From positions 62,001 through 126,000 of the forward strand of contig JACRMT010000018.1 of assembly GCA_016214855.1 (NCBI GenBank): a stretch of 64,000 bases of DNA, written 5' to 3'. Below are positions 51,536-59,600 of the stretch, in pieces. Numbering within the stretch: position 1 is the first letter of the stretch; each line of letters opens with the position of its first letter. The notes under the pieces are model-generated. The model was not told the origin of the DNA, ran no database searches, and worked only from the letters and a program-made list of their open reading frames with translations. Position numbers and translations under genes: made by a program. Source of the DNA: Nitrospirota bacterium (lineage in GTDB: Bacteria; Nitrospirota; Thermodesulfovibrionia; Thermodesulfovibrionales; UBA6898).

Positions 51536-52524
51536 TATGCCGCTTTCCTCTGGGATTGAACATAAAAAGCCATGCCCGCTGCTCCGCCTGCTGCAACTGC
51601 AAGGGGATAGATCATTGAATAGTAGAGCGTTGCCTTGATGCCGAAGGCCGGGCCCTTTTCTCTGAAAAAGGCACTGATAAGCGCCCTGTTAAGTGCAAGA
51701 TCAACAATGAAGACGATGATCATACAGAGCAGGAAAATGATATCAGGGGAGATGACGAGGCAGAGGAAAAAGAACCATACGAGGGAAGAGCAGAGCACAT
51801 TGATCTTCAGTTGCACTGACGCTGTTCCTGAATCTGCCGTCAAATCCCGGTTGCCCATAGAGTATGCGATCCAGTATTTTGCCTTCCTGAAGGCATTTCC
51901 GAGTGATTTGCCGAGATCGTAGTTGAAGATGTGCCTCACAAGGATAGAGCTGTCCATGATGAGCCGTTGTCCCGACCTCCGCAGTCTGTGGCTGAATTCC
52001 ACATCCTCTATGATCGGTGTAAAGTCCTCGGGAAAACCGCCGCTCTTTTCGAAGATGTCCCGGCCTATCACCATTGCATGGCCGGCAATATAGTCAGGCT
52101 CGGCTGTCCTGAGTTCCGAATAATTGATGAATATGGACTGAAAGGTGCTGAAAAAAGTGTCGTCAAAGGCAACAGGCGTATAGCTGCCGCCTATGACACG
52201 GTCCTGGTTCTTTTCATAGGCATTGCCGGCATGCAGGATCGTATCGTCCTGGACAATGCAGTCCGCATCGATGAAGAAGAGGGCGTTGCCGAGGCTGTTC
52301 TTTGCCCCCATGTTTCTCGCCCTGGACGCGCCTTCCTGCTGTTCGAGTCTGATGAGCCTGCAGGGGAACCTGCTTATAATTTCAACAGAGTTGTCAGTCG
52401 AGCCGTCATCGACAACGATCACCTCAAAGGGCTGGTGTCTGGCAGAGAATAACGCCTTCAGGCAGGTGCCGACAAAGGCACTGCCGTTATGGTTCGGGAT
52501 GATCACCGACAGCCGCGTATTCAT
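51535..52524 (-). CDS. family 2 glycosyltransferase, membrane-anchored
   Basis: A 329-residue glycosyltransferase: LSVIIPNHNGSAFVGTCL, EVIVVDDGSTDNSVEI, ALFFIDADCIVQDD (DxD-like metal site) and EDVEFSHRLRRSGQRL (base region). The C-terminal third has two to three hydrophobic segments ([28 protein letters not shown]), so it sits on the inner membrane. ATG 52524 starts the conserved domain; an upstream ATG at 52560 adds 12 residues without similarity. The last base of its stop overlaps the radical SAM start. Confidence 0.88.
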   Translation of the reverse strand: MNTRLSVIIPNHNGSAFVGTCLKALFSARHQPFEVIVVDDGSTDNSVEIISRFPCRLIRLEQQEGASRARNMGAKNSLGNALFFIDADCIVQDDTILHAGNAYEKNQDRVIGGSYTPVAFDDTFFSTFQSIFINYSELRTAEPDYIAGHAMVIGRDIFEKSGGFPEDFTPIIEDVEFSHRLRRSGQRLIMDSSILVRHIFNYDLGKSLGNAFRKAKYWIAYSMGNRDLTADSGTASVQLKINVLCSSLVWFFFLCLVISPDIIFLLCMIIVFIVDLALNRALISAFFREKGPAFGIKATLYYSMIYPLAVAAGGAAGMAFYVQSQRKAA

Positions 52525-52672
52525 CGGCTTATTATGAAGTAAGCCCCCTGCATATGCCAATTAAATATTTCTCATATTTTGCGGCGTATCCTTTACATGT
52601 CAGGAATTCTCACCTGCATCAGGCTGCATTAGCAGGAAAACTTATAGGTCTGATTTGCCGACGTTATAGTTC

Positions 52673-52700
52673 TTGACTTCTCTGCTGAACGCGCTACAAT
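52673..52700 (+). promoter_or_regulatory. sigma-70 promoter of the RNA gene
   Basis: TTGACT (52673-52678) and TACAAT (52695-52700), 16 bases apart, close to consensus. The start of transcription is predicted at about 52707, just before the first hairpin of the RNA. Confidence 0.75.
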
Positions 52701-52706
52701 AAAATC

Positions 52707-53042
52707 AGGAAAAGGGTTTGCGGTTCTCCGGACCGGGTGAAACCAAAGGATCAAGCAACTCGGTTAGGGAGCGGGAGTGAGATGCGGTGAGCAAGCCTCC
52801 TGCAGTGAGGAGGAAGCCTGAAGCATCTTTCGAAGCCCCCAATTAGAAACAGCTTTTGGTTTCCCGGATCTGGGGCATCGCATTTATCATACTGGAGCCG
52901 CTGTAGGGTAATTGGTCATCCCCATAGTGGTTTGGCTGTAAGCTGAGAAGCCAGCGGGTGTATTAGGTCACGCTGACCCGAGGACGGCTCCATAAATGTA
53001 TTAAAAGGCCTGAGGTATTTTATGATGCCTCCGGCCTTTTTT
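52707..53042 (+). ncRNA. structured non-coding RNA, possibly HEARO/omega-RNA-like
   Basis: A transcription unit of about 335 bases with its own promoter and terminator and no convincing protein frame. Helices visible: GGTTT/AAACC (52715/52740) enclosing CGGTTC/GGACCG; AUGCGGUG (52782-52789) with CAUCGCAU (52876-52883); CCTCCT/AGGAGG (52796/52808); GAAAC/GTTTC (52846/52859); GGAGCCG (52894-52900) with CGGCTCC (52985-52991). It does not match tmRNA, RNase P, SRP or 6S RNA as I know them. The order and sequence style resemble, from memory, HEARO RNAs, the guide RNAs of IscB, but no iscB gene is nearby. The identity is tentative; that it is a structured RNA is much firmer. Confidence 0.7.
53003..53042 (+). 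terminator. rho-independent terminator of the RNA gene
   Basis: GGCC-T-GAGG (53007-53015) pairs with CCTC-C-GGCC (53028-53036) around one mismatch, extended by AAAA against TTTT, and runs into TTTTTT at 53037-53042. Confidence 0.85.
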
Positions 53043-53374
53043 CTTTGTATCCTTATAGGATTTCCTCAATATTGTGAGAGCATCAGTCAGACCTATACTT
53101 TCCAGCCGAAAAAGCACTCCATAACAACAGTTCTGCTCCCACCAGGATCATATCTTCATCAGGTCAAGGAAGTATTTGAATTAGAAGGCATCTCAAAAAC
53201 AGATCCGAAAAGATAAGAACTCGTCATTCCCGCAAGTGAAATGGGAGTCCCTCTTTTTCTGAAAGATTCCGGATACCCAAGCATAAGCACAAGCAGGAAT
53301 GACAATTCGACAATCCTTCTACGAATAACGTCTTTTCATATAGCACAGGCCTTTTTGAGATGGCTTCTAAGAAA
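53043..53374. repeat. intergenic region with degenerate dispersed repeat
   Basis: No supported gene; a 64-codon frame at 53022-53216 overlaps the terminator and looks accidental. GTCATTCC (53223-53230) and GGAATGAC (53296-53303) are the ends of a degenerate inverted element about 80 bp long, of the kind often scattered between genes, with TCTTTTTCTGAAAGATTCCGG inside it. Confidence 0.5.
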
Positions 53375-53492
53375 ATGAATCGGGCAATAGTCATGATACT
53401 AAAAGGCAAAATGCCTGATAGTAGTTCAATGTATTTTTATTATTCAGCAAAATCAATACATTACATCCAGGCATACAACTTGCCAAATATAT
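53375..53492 (+). repeat. chemotaxis leader repeat, copy A
   Basis: A stretch of about 118 bases, repeated at 54559-54672. It opens ATG-AATCGGGCAATAGTC and includes GGCA-AAA-TGCC and, about 75 bases later, GGCATACAACTTGCC. Its frame reads MNRAIVMILKGKMPD. It lies upstream of the PstS-like gene. Confidence 0.6.
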
Positions 53493-53570
53493 GGAGACAA
53501 CAAGCCAGGATATTTGTAGGCTGGAATAGCAATATGAAACTACTGATTTGTTAAAGAGGAGGTTATGGAA

Positions 53571-54419
53571 ATGAAGAGAATGGTCTTTATGGCTGCGATC
53601 ACGTTTCTTATTATCGGGGCAATTGCTGCAGAAATTGCCGCTGCTGCTGAACTGAAGTGGGTGGGGTGCGATGTCCTTGAACTCTCGGTAATGCAGTCCA
53701 TATCAAAGGAGTATGAAAAAAAGACGGGCGTGAAGATAAGTCTCGATGAAGCGGGGGCGACCAGAGGGATCGTGGACGTGGTGTCCGGAAAAGCCGACAT
53801 CGGCGGCACGTGCAGGCACGCAATTGCGCGGACTGAAGAGCGTGGAGCAAAGCTTATCGTGGTGGCCTGGGACGCCATTGTAGTAGTTACGCATAAATCA
53901 AACCCTGTGGACAACCTGACTCTTGAGCAGATACGGAATATTTTTACCGGCAAGTTGTCCAATTGGAAGAGTGTTGGAGGCCCGGACCGGCCTGTCCAGG
54001 TTGTTGCACGGGAAGGAAAGCTCTCAGGGGTAGGCCGGATGGTGCGTGAGCTTCTGTTCAAGAACCCGGAGCAGGATTTTACTCCGAAGGCACTTCTTTT
54101 TAAATCCACAGGCCCAGTTGAAGAGACGGTGGAGAAGACCCCTTGGACTATTGCCTTCACAGGGGTAAGCAGCGCTGCGAAGCGGTCTTTCAAGATGCTG
54201 AAAATCGAAGGCAAGGCCCCTTCGTATAACACCATTGCCCGCGGTGAGTATATGTTGTACCGTCCGCTTTATCTTGTCACGAGACAGGACGCAAGTCCGG
54301 AGGTTAAAGGGTTTATCGCCTTCGTGCTTAGCGATGAAGGGCAGGCCATTATCAAGAAAGAGGGTACCGTAACCCTCAAGGACGGTCAGGTGCTTTGGCA
54401 GAAATACGGTGACCATTGA
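53571..54419 (+). CDS. PstS-like periplasmic binding protein
   Basis: A 282-residue exported binding protein of the PstS-like type II fold. A signal peptide (MAAITFLIIGAIAAEIAAAA) is followed by LKWVGCDVLELSVMQSISKEYEKKTGVKI, VVSGKADIGGTCRHA, VVVTHKSNPVDNLTLEQIRNIFTGKLSNW and GFIAFVLSDEGQAIIKKEG. ATG 53571 is eight bases from GAGGAGG; ATG 53565 is too near. No transporter genes adjoin it; it opens the chemotaxis block, so it may deliver a ligand (phosphate or another oxyanion) to the chemoreceptor. Confidence 0.82.
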   Translation: MKRMVFMAAITFLIIGAIAAEIAAAAELKWVGCDVLELSVMQSISKEYEKKTGVKISLDEAGATRGIVDVVSGKADIGGTCRHAIARTEERGAKLIVVAWDAIVVVTHKSNPVDNLTLEQIRNIFTGKLSNWKSVGGPDRPVQVVAREGKLSGVGRMVRELLFKNPEQDFTPKALLFKSTGPVEETVEKTPWTIAFTGVSSAAKRSFKMLKIEGKAPSYNTIARGEYMLYRPLYLVTRQDASPEVKGFIAFVLSDEGQAIIKKEGTVTLKDGQVLWQKYGDH

Positions 54420-54558
54420 AAGAGCCCGGATAGTCCGGCTAAAAAGCGCCCTGTTAAGGCTGTATTGTGTCGCGTTTTTTGAGAACCTGAGGATTGAAAC
54501 GACTGAAGGTCTCATGCCGCGCATGCTTTCCCTGCAGGAGGATGCAAATAAGCAACAA

Positions 54559-54672
54559 ATGTATCGGGCAATAGTCGTAATAATAAAAGGCAAAATGCCC
54601 GAACATTATCGCTATTACAACAAATTAATCTATAAAATCAATATGTTACATCTAGGCATGCAAATTGCCAAT
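54559..54672 (+). repeat. chemotaxis leader repeat, copy B
   Basis: Second copy of the 53375-53492 element. Its frame reads MYRAIVVIIKGKMPE, with conservative changes from copy A (N/Y, M/V, L/I, D/E). Both mini-palindromes GGCA-N3-TGCC and GGCA-N7-TGCC are kept. It lies about 50 bases upstream of cheW. GGAGG occurs about 18 bases before the ATG. Confidence 0.6.
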
Positions 54673-54720
54673 AAGACTCAGACGTAGATGGAATTTAATT
54701 CTGCAAAAGGGGGGAGCCGT

Positions 54721-55200
54721 ATGGCAAAGAATCTTCAGCTCGTTGTGTTCGGTATCTGCAAAGAACTCTATGGTGTTTCTATTGAATCTGTCAAAGAGAT
54801 AGTCAGGGTGCCCTATATAACAGAAGTGCCGGATGCGCCTGCCTACCTTGAAGGTGTAATTAATCTGAGAGGCAAGGTAGTTCCGATCATCGATTTGAGA
54901 AAGCGGCTGCGTCTCGTTGGCGGAGAAAGGACCAAGTCGACCAGGATCCTTATTGTCGAGGGCGAGAACGGCCTCATCGGTCTGCTTGTTGATTCGGTTG
55001 CCGAGGTCAAGAAGGTGACCGTTGACTCCATAGAAGCGCCGCCTGAAATGATCTCTGCTATCGGGATTGAATATATCACCGGAGTAGTGAAGACAGAGGA
55101 AAAACTGGTCATACTCCTCGACCTAAAGGAGATTTTGGGGGTTGAATCCATAAGAAAAATTGAACATGCTGCCGGTCTTGTAGCCGAGCAGGCAGCATAA
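54721..55200 (+). CDS. cheW: CheW chemotaxis coupling protein
   Basis: A 159-residue CheW scaffold linking receptors to CheA. Family blocks: LQLVVFGICKELYGVSIESVKEIVRVPYITEVPDAPAYLEGVINLRGKVVPIIDLRKRL, then LIVEGENGLIGLLVDSVAEVKKV and IEYITGVVKTEEKLVILLDLKEIL. ATG 54721 with GGGGGAG upstream is the start; the frame is open from 54688 but adds no similarity. First cytoplasmic member of the chemosensory operon. Confidence 0.94.
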   Translation: MAKNLQLVVFGICKELYGVSIESVKEIVRVPYITEVPDAPAYLEGVINLRGKVVPIIDLRKRLRLVGGERTKSTRILIVEGENGLIGLLVDSVAEVKKVTVDSIEAPPEMISAIGIEYITGVVKTEEKLVILLDLKEILGVESIRKIEHAAGLVAEQAA

Positions 55201-55214
55201 CAAGGAGGAATGTA

Positions 55215-56492
55215 ATGAGAAGATGGATGGTCGTTTTGCTTGCAGGGGTTTTTTTTCTGGTCGGAGCAATGCCTGCACTTTCAGCAGAGGTGGTCAAGAT
55301 CGGATTGAACTACCCGAGGACCGGACCGTATTTTGTGCAGGGGCTTGACCAGTTGAGGGCGGCAGAGATGGCAAGGGATGAAATAAACGCGGCAGGCGGC
55401 ATTATGGGAAAAAAGATCGAGATTGTCTGGCGTGATTCTCAGTCAAAGGTTGATGTGACGAAGAAGAACGTAACCGAACTGATAGACAAGGAAGGCGTCA
55501 GGATGGTCTTTGGCGGTTCAGCCAGCAGTGTAGCTATTGCTGCCGGAGAGATCGCACAGGAAAAGGGGGTGCTTTTCTTCGGAACGCTCACCTATTCAAC
55601 GGACACAACAGGCAAGGACGGCCACCGGCATACCTTCCGCGAGTGCTATGACTCATGGATGGGTGCCAAGGCGCTGGCGCCGTATCTGAAAAAGAACTTC
55701 CCCGGAAAGAAATACTTCTATATCACTTCAGACTACACATGGGGGTGGACAACGGAAGAAGCACTGCGCAAGCTGACCGGAACTGCGGATAAGGCCCAGC
55801 ATCCTGGCGCTCTTACCCCGTTTCCTACTGCAGCAGAGAAAGATTTTAAGGCTGCGCTTGAAAAGGCAAAGGCAGCCAACCCGGATGTCCTTGTGATCGT
55901 TCTTTTCGGGACTGACATGAGCAATGCCGTCAGCATGGCACGGCATATGGGTCTGAAGGACAAGATGCAGATCGTGGTGCCGAACCTTACCCTTGGCATG
56001 GCAGAAAGCGCCGGGCCTCAGGCCATGGAGGGCGTCATAGGAGCGCTTCCGTGGGCCTGGAATATCCCCTATCAGAAGAATTATGCGCGCGGTAAAGAGT
56101 TCGTCGAAAAATTTGCTTCAAAGTATAACCGGTATCCTGATACTTCAGGAGGTTCAGCCTACGCAATTATGCATGAGTACAAGGCTGCGGTGGAACGAGC
56201 CGGCACGTTTGATACCCCGGCAGTCATCAAGGCCCTTGAGGGTCATGAATATCAGCTTCTGAAGGACAAGCAGGTATGGCGCAAGTTCGACCACCAGTCA
56301 GTGCAGACGGTCTATGCGGTAAAGATCAAACCGGCAGCCCAGATCATGAAGGATAAATACAAGCTCGACTATTTCGAGATCATTGACAGCATGGCTGGCA
56401 GCGAGGCTGCGGTAACACTGAAAGAATGGCAGGCAAACCGTACCGCTGCAGGCAAACCCGCCCAGCTGGAAAAGCTTCCCGGTGAGAAATAG
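55215..56492 (+). CDS. LivJ-like periplasmic binding protein
   Basis: A 425-residue type I periplasmic binding protein of the branched-chain-amino-acid/amide family. The signal peptide ends GAMPALSAEV; the first lobe starts VVKIGLNYPRTGPYFVQGLDQLRAAEMARDEINAAGGIMGKKIEIVWRDSQSKVD. It lies between cheW and a chemoreceptor, with 14 bases to cheW, and no permease genes follow. A ligand-sensing role feeding the chemoreceptor is likely. The ligand is not readable. Confidence 0.85.
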   Translation: MRRWMVVLLAGVFFLVGAMPALSAEVVKIGLNYPRTGPYFVQGLDQLRAAEMARDEINAAGGIMGKKIEIVWRDSQSKVDVTKKNVTELIDKEGVRMVFGGSASSVAIAAGEIAQEKGVLFFGTLTYSTDTTGKDGHRHTFRECYDSWMGAKALAPYLKKNFPGKKYFYITSDYTWGWTTEEALRKLTGTADKAQHPGALTPFPTAAEKDFKAALEKAKAANPDVLVIVLFGTDMSNAVSMARHMGLKDKMQIVVPNLTLGMAESAGPQAMEGVIGALPWAWNIPYQKNYARGKEFVEKFASKYNRYPDTSGGSAYAIMHEYKAAVERAGTFDTPAVIKALEGHEYQLLKDKQVWRKFDHQSVQTVYAVKIKPAAQIMKDKYKLDYFEIIDSMAGSEAAVTLKEWQANRTAAGKPAQLEKLPGEK

Positions 56493-56524
56493 CATCCAAT
56501 AATGACAAGAAAGGAGAACATATC

Positions 56525-58336
56525 GTGAACATTCTGTCACTCGTAAAAGTAAGGACGATCGGAGCCAAGCTTCTGATATTTACCATAGTATTTACCGTAG
56601 TACTCCTCGGCGGACTCGGCATGTACATGGTCAGGACAAACTATAGTTTTGCCCTTTCGATGATGAATACCCGCGGAGAATCAATGGCGAACTTCCTCGA
56701 CAGGATCGGCGTGAACTATATCAGTTACTACAACCTGGTGGCCATCGACAGTTTTGTGGAGCAGGCGGTAAAAGACCCTGATATCAAGTTTGCCGCATTC
56801 TATGATGACCAGAAACGGCCTCTCAGCCAGCATGTAGAAAAGGTCAAGGAGCCTGAGAACACGGCCGGCCTTCTGGCGTACCCCCGCGAGATCAAGGACC
56901 CTGACGGCAAGACGCTCGGATACCTGAAGCTCTATTACAGTCAGGAGAGCCTGGTAAAGAATCTGCATCAGGGATATCTGACGGTCATTATCGGCGTAGG
57001 CGTCACCCTTGTGCTTTTTATCGCCGGCATATTCATGATCTCCCGTCTTGTGATCTCCCGTCCGCTCGGCCATCTTTCGAGGGTTGTCGAGCGTGTTGCC
57101 TCGGGTGATCTGTCGAGTCGTGTTGCGGTCAAGAGAAAGGACGAGATCGGCATCCTGGGTCATCATATCAATCAGATGATTGACTCCCTTGCAAAGCTGA
57201 TAGGCCAGGTCAAGGTATCTTCAGAAAAGCTTGCGTCCGAGTCTTCGCAGATGGCCCTTACCTCGGATCAGGCGGCACGGAACAACGAGGCATCAGCTAC
57301 TGCTGTCGAGCAGACAACAGCAACCATGCATGAAATGGCGACGAATATTCAGAATGTCTCAAGGAATGCCCAGAGACAGTCGATCACGGTGTCCGAGACA
57401 TCGTCATCAATTGAACAGATGGTGACCTCCATCCAGAGAATAGCGACAACAGCCCAGCAGCTTGTCGAACTCTCCCAGAAGGCACGAAATGCCGTTCAGC
57501 TTGGGCTTGAAGCTGTCGATAAATCAGAAAAGGGAACGGATGAGATCAGCAGGGCGATAGTCAGGTCCTCTGATACGATCTCTGCCCTCGGATCGCGGGC
57601 TGAGGATATAGGCAAGATCGTTGATGTTATCGACGACATTGCAGAGCAGACGAACCTGCTTGCCCTCAATGCTGCCATTGAGGCTGCGCGGGCCGGAGAG
57701 CAGGGTCTTGGTTTTGCTGTTGTTGCCGAGGAAGTAAGAAAACTTGCAGAGCGGTCGGCAAAGTCCACAAAAGAGATCGCAGAGCTGATCACCGGCATCC
57801 AGAAGGAGGCCCAGGGGGCAATAAAACTGATGGAGAAATCCACGGATATTGTAGAAAAAGGAGTGGAACAGAGCCGGCAGGTGAGCGGCGCGCTGCACGC
57901 TATCGAAGGCGGTGTTATTGAAGTGGACCGGTTCTCCCGTGAGATAGGAGCTGCAACCCAGGAACAGAGCAAGGAAAGCACCCATATCGGGAAGGCTGCA
58001 GAGAACCTCAGGGATGTGACCCAGGAGATCCTGTCTGCTACGGAAGAGCAGGCCTCGGCCTCAGAGCAGATCGTCAGAACCATGGAGAAGATGCGCGAGA
58101 TGATCCACCAGAACGCTTCAGGCACCACAGAGCTCGCAGCCACTGCAGACAAGCTGAATCTGCAGGCTGACAAGTTCCAGAAGATCATCAGGACATTTGT
58201 GGTCAGCAGCATTGACAAAGCGGACAAGGGAGATGCATACGACCGGGACGCGGACGATGGCAGCAATGCTGATACGTCAGATGATGACAGACGGGGAAAC
58301 GGCAAATATCGCGGAGACCTGGTTGAGGTCGCATAA
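56525..58336 (+). CDS. methyl-accepting chemotaxis protein
   Basis: A 603-residue membrane chemoreceptor. TM1 (about 12-35), periplasmic sensor of about 120 residues, TM2 (LTVIIGVGVTLVLFIAGIFMISRL), HAMP (RPLGHLSRVVERVASGDLSSRV), then a long coiled coil with the signalling tip DIAEQTNLLALNAAIEAARAGEQGLGFAVVAEEVRKLAERS. No C-terminal NWETF-type tether is present. Start is GTG 56525 after AAAGGAGA. It probably signals to the CheW/CheA of this operon. Confidence 0.94.
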   Translation: MNILSLVKVRTIGAKLLIFTIVFTVVLLGGLGMYMVRTNYSFALSMMNTRGESMANFLDRIGVNYISYYNLVAIDSFVEQAVKDPDIKFAAFYDDQKRPLSQHVEKVKEPENTAGLLAYPREIKDPDGKTLGYLKLYYSQESLVKNLHQGYLTVIIGVGVTLVLFIAGIFMISRLVISRPLGHLSRVVERVASGDLSSRVAVKRKDEIGILGHHINQMIDSLAKLIGQVKVSSEKLASESSQMALTSDQAARNNEASATAVEQTTATMHEMATNIQNVSRNAQRQSITVSETSSSIEQMVTSIQRIATTAQQLVELSQKARNAVQLGLEAVDKSEKGTDEISRAIVRSSDTISALGSRAEDIGKIVDVIDDIAEQTNLLALNAAIEAARAGEQGLGFAVVAEEVRKLAERSAKSTKEIAELITGIQKEAQGAIKLMEKSTDIVEKGVEQSRQVSGALHAIEGGVIEVDRFSREIGAATQEQSKESTHIGKAAENLRDVTQEILSATEEQASASEQIVRTMEKMREMIHQNASGTTELAATADKLNLQADKFQKIIRTFVVSSIDKADKGDAYDRDADDGSNADTSDDDRRGNGKYRGDLVEVA

Positions 58337-58338
58337 TT

Positions 58339-59232
58339 ATGCTGACTGACGAGGAGTTCAGACTCTTCCGCAACCTCATCCATGAGGAGGCAGGCATCTA
58401 CCTGAAGGAGTCCCGAAAGGACTATCTTGAGAGCCGCCTCCTCAGGAGGATGCAGATGATCGGCTCCACCAGTCCCTACCGCTATTACATGCATGTCTCG
58501 AACGGCGGCAGGCAGGAGTTGATGAACCTGCTGGATCTTCTTACGATCAACGAGACGTCGTTTTTCAGGAATCGTCCCCAGATCGAACTCTTCAGGAATA
58601 TGATCCTGCCTCAGCTGGTCAAGGCGAAGGCTCAGCATGGGAGGAAGACCCTGAGGATCTGGTCTGCCGGATGTTCCACCGGTGAGGAGCCCTACACCAT
58701 CGCCATTGTTCTTGCCGAGACCATCCGTGACCTGCAGAACTGGGATGTGCGGATCTATGCCTCTGATCTGAGCCTGTCGGTTCTGGATACGGCGAGCCAG
58801 GCAATGTATGATGCGGACAAGGTGCAGGCCACGATCGAGGACAGCCTGATCACAAGATATTTTGACAAGGTCTTTATCGAGGACAGGCGGAAGAAATCCC
58901 GCGACGGCGGCAATGCGGCAATACCCCAGACCCCGGCAGTATTTCGGTACCGGGTCAAGGATGCCTTGCGGCGTCTGGTCATCTTCGACTTTCACAATCT
59001 GCAGCATGAGAACAGTCTTGCAGAGCTGGATGTCATCTTCTGCAGAAATGTGATGATCTATTTTGACGAACAGGGGCAGCGGCGTCTGATCGACCGCTTC
59101 TGCAAGATCCTGAACCCTGAGGGTTATCTTCTGCTCGGCCATTCTGAAAGTCTCCACGGCTGGATGAGCGGATTCGACTTTGTCTTTGAAAACAGAGGCA
59201 CAGCATACCGGAAGAAAGGAAAGGAAGGCTGA
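58339..59232 (+). CDS. cheR: CheR chemotaxis methyltransferase
   Basis: A 297-residue enzyme that methylates receptor glutamates using S-adenosylmethionine. The N-terminal domain (FRLFRNLIHEEAGIYLKESRKDYLESRL) precedes the catalytic part: LTINETSFFRN, IWSAGCSTGEEPYTIAI (SAM site), YASDLSLSVLDTA, and LDVIFCRNVMIYFDE. Two bases after the receptor gene; its stop overlaps the next start. Confidence 0.95.
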   Translation: MLTDEEFRLFRNLIHEEAGIYLKESRKDYLESRLLRRMQMIGSTSPYRYYMHVSNGGRQELMNLLDLLTINETSFFRNRPQIELFRNMILPQLVKAKAQHGRKTLRIWSAGCSTGEEPYTIAIVLAETIRDLQNWDVRIYASDLSLSVLDTASQAMYDADKVQATIEDSLITRYFDKVFIEDRRKKSRDGGNAAIPQTPAVFRYRVKDALRRLVIFDFHNLQHENSLAELDVIFCRNVMIYFDEQGQRRLIDRFCKILNPEGYLLLGHSESLHGWMSGFDFVFENRGTAYRKKGKEG

Positions 59233-59588
59233 TGAATATTTTGCTGGCTGACGATGACAGGAATTTTGGCAGTATCCTGAAACGCGAACTTGAAGATGAG
59301 GGTTACGACGTCGATCTGGTGACAGATGGCGTTGAGGCCGTACTGCGCTTCATGGACAACAGCTATGACTTTATCCTGCTTGATATCAAGATGCCGAAGC
59401 TCGACGGGATCAATGCGCTCAGGATCATGAAGAGGGTGCGTTCCGAGACCCCGGCCATCACCATCTCCGGCAATGCCGGCAGCGGTGAGATGGCGGAATC
59501 GGTACGGGCAGGAGCGATCAGGTGTTTTACCAAACCCTTTGAGATCCAGCAGCTCAAAAGCGACATCAGGCGTTACGTCGGACGTTGA
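59232..59588 (+). CDS. single-domain response regulator
   Basis: A 118-residue CheY-like receiver. Acidic pocket DDD at residues 7-9, phosphorylation site D51 in FILLDIKMPKLDG, conserved threonine/serine in ITISGNAGSG, and lysine in CFTKPFE. The ATG overlaps the cheR stop (TGATG). It could be the motor-binding CheY or a phosphate sink for CheA; three receivers in the operon make the division of labour unclear. Confidence 0.9.
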   Translation: MNILLADDDRNFGSILKRELEDEGYDVDLVTDGVEAVLRFMDNSYDFILLDIKMPKLDGINALRIMKRVRSETPAITISGNAGSGEMAESVRAGAIRCFTKPFEIQQLKSDIRRYVGR

Positions 59589-59600
59589 TGAGGACATGAC

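Noticed and set aside
53022-53216. Plus-strand frame of 64 codons
   Set aside because: Its start lies within the terminator stem of the RNA gene and nothing supports coding.
57496-59157. Minus-strand frame of 553 codons
   Set aside because: Antisense to the chemoreceptor and cheR; serine-rich low-complexity reading typical of a shadow.
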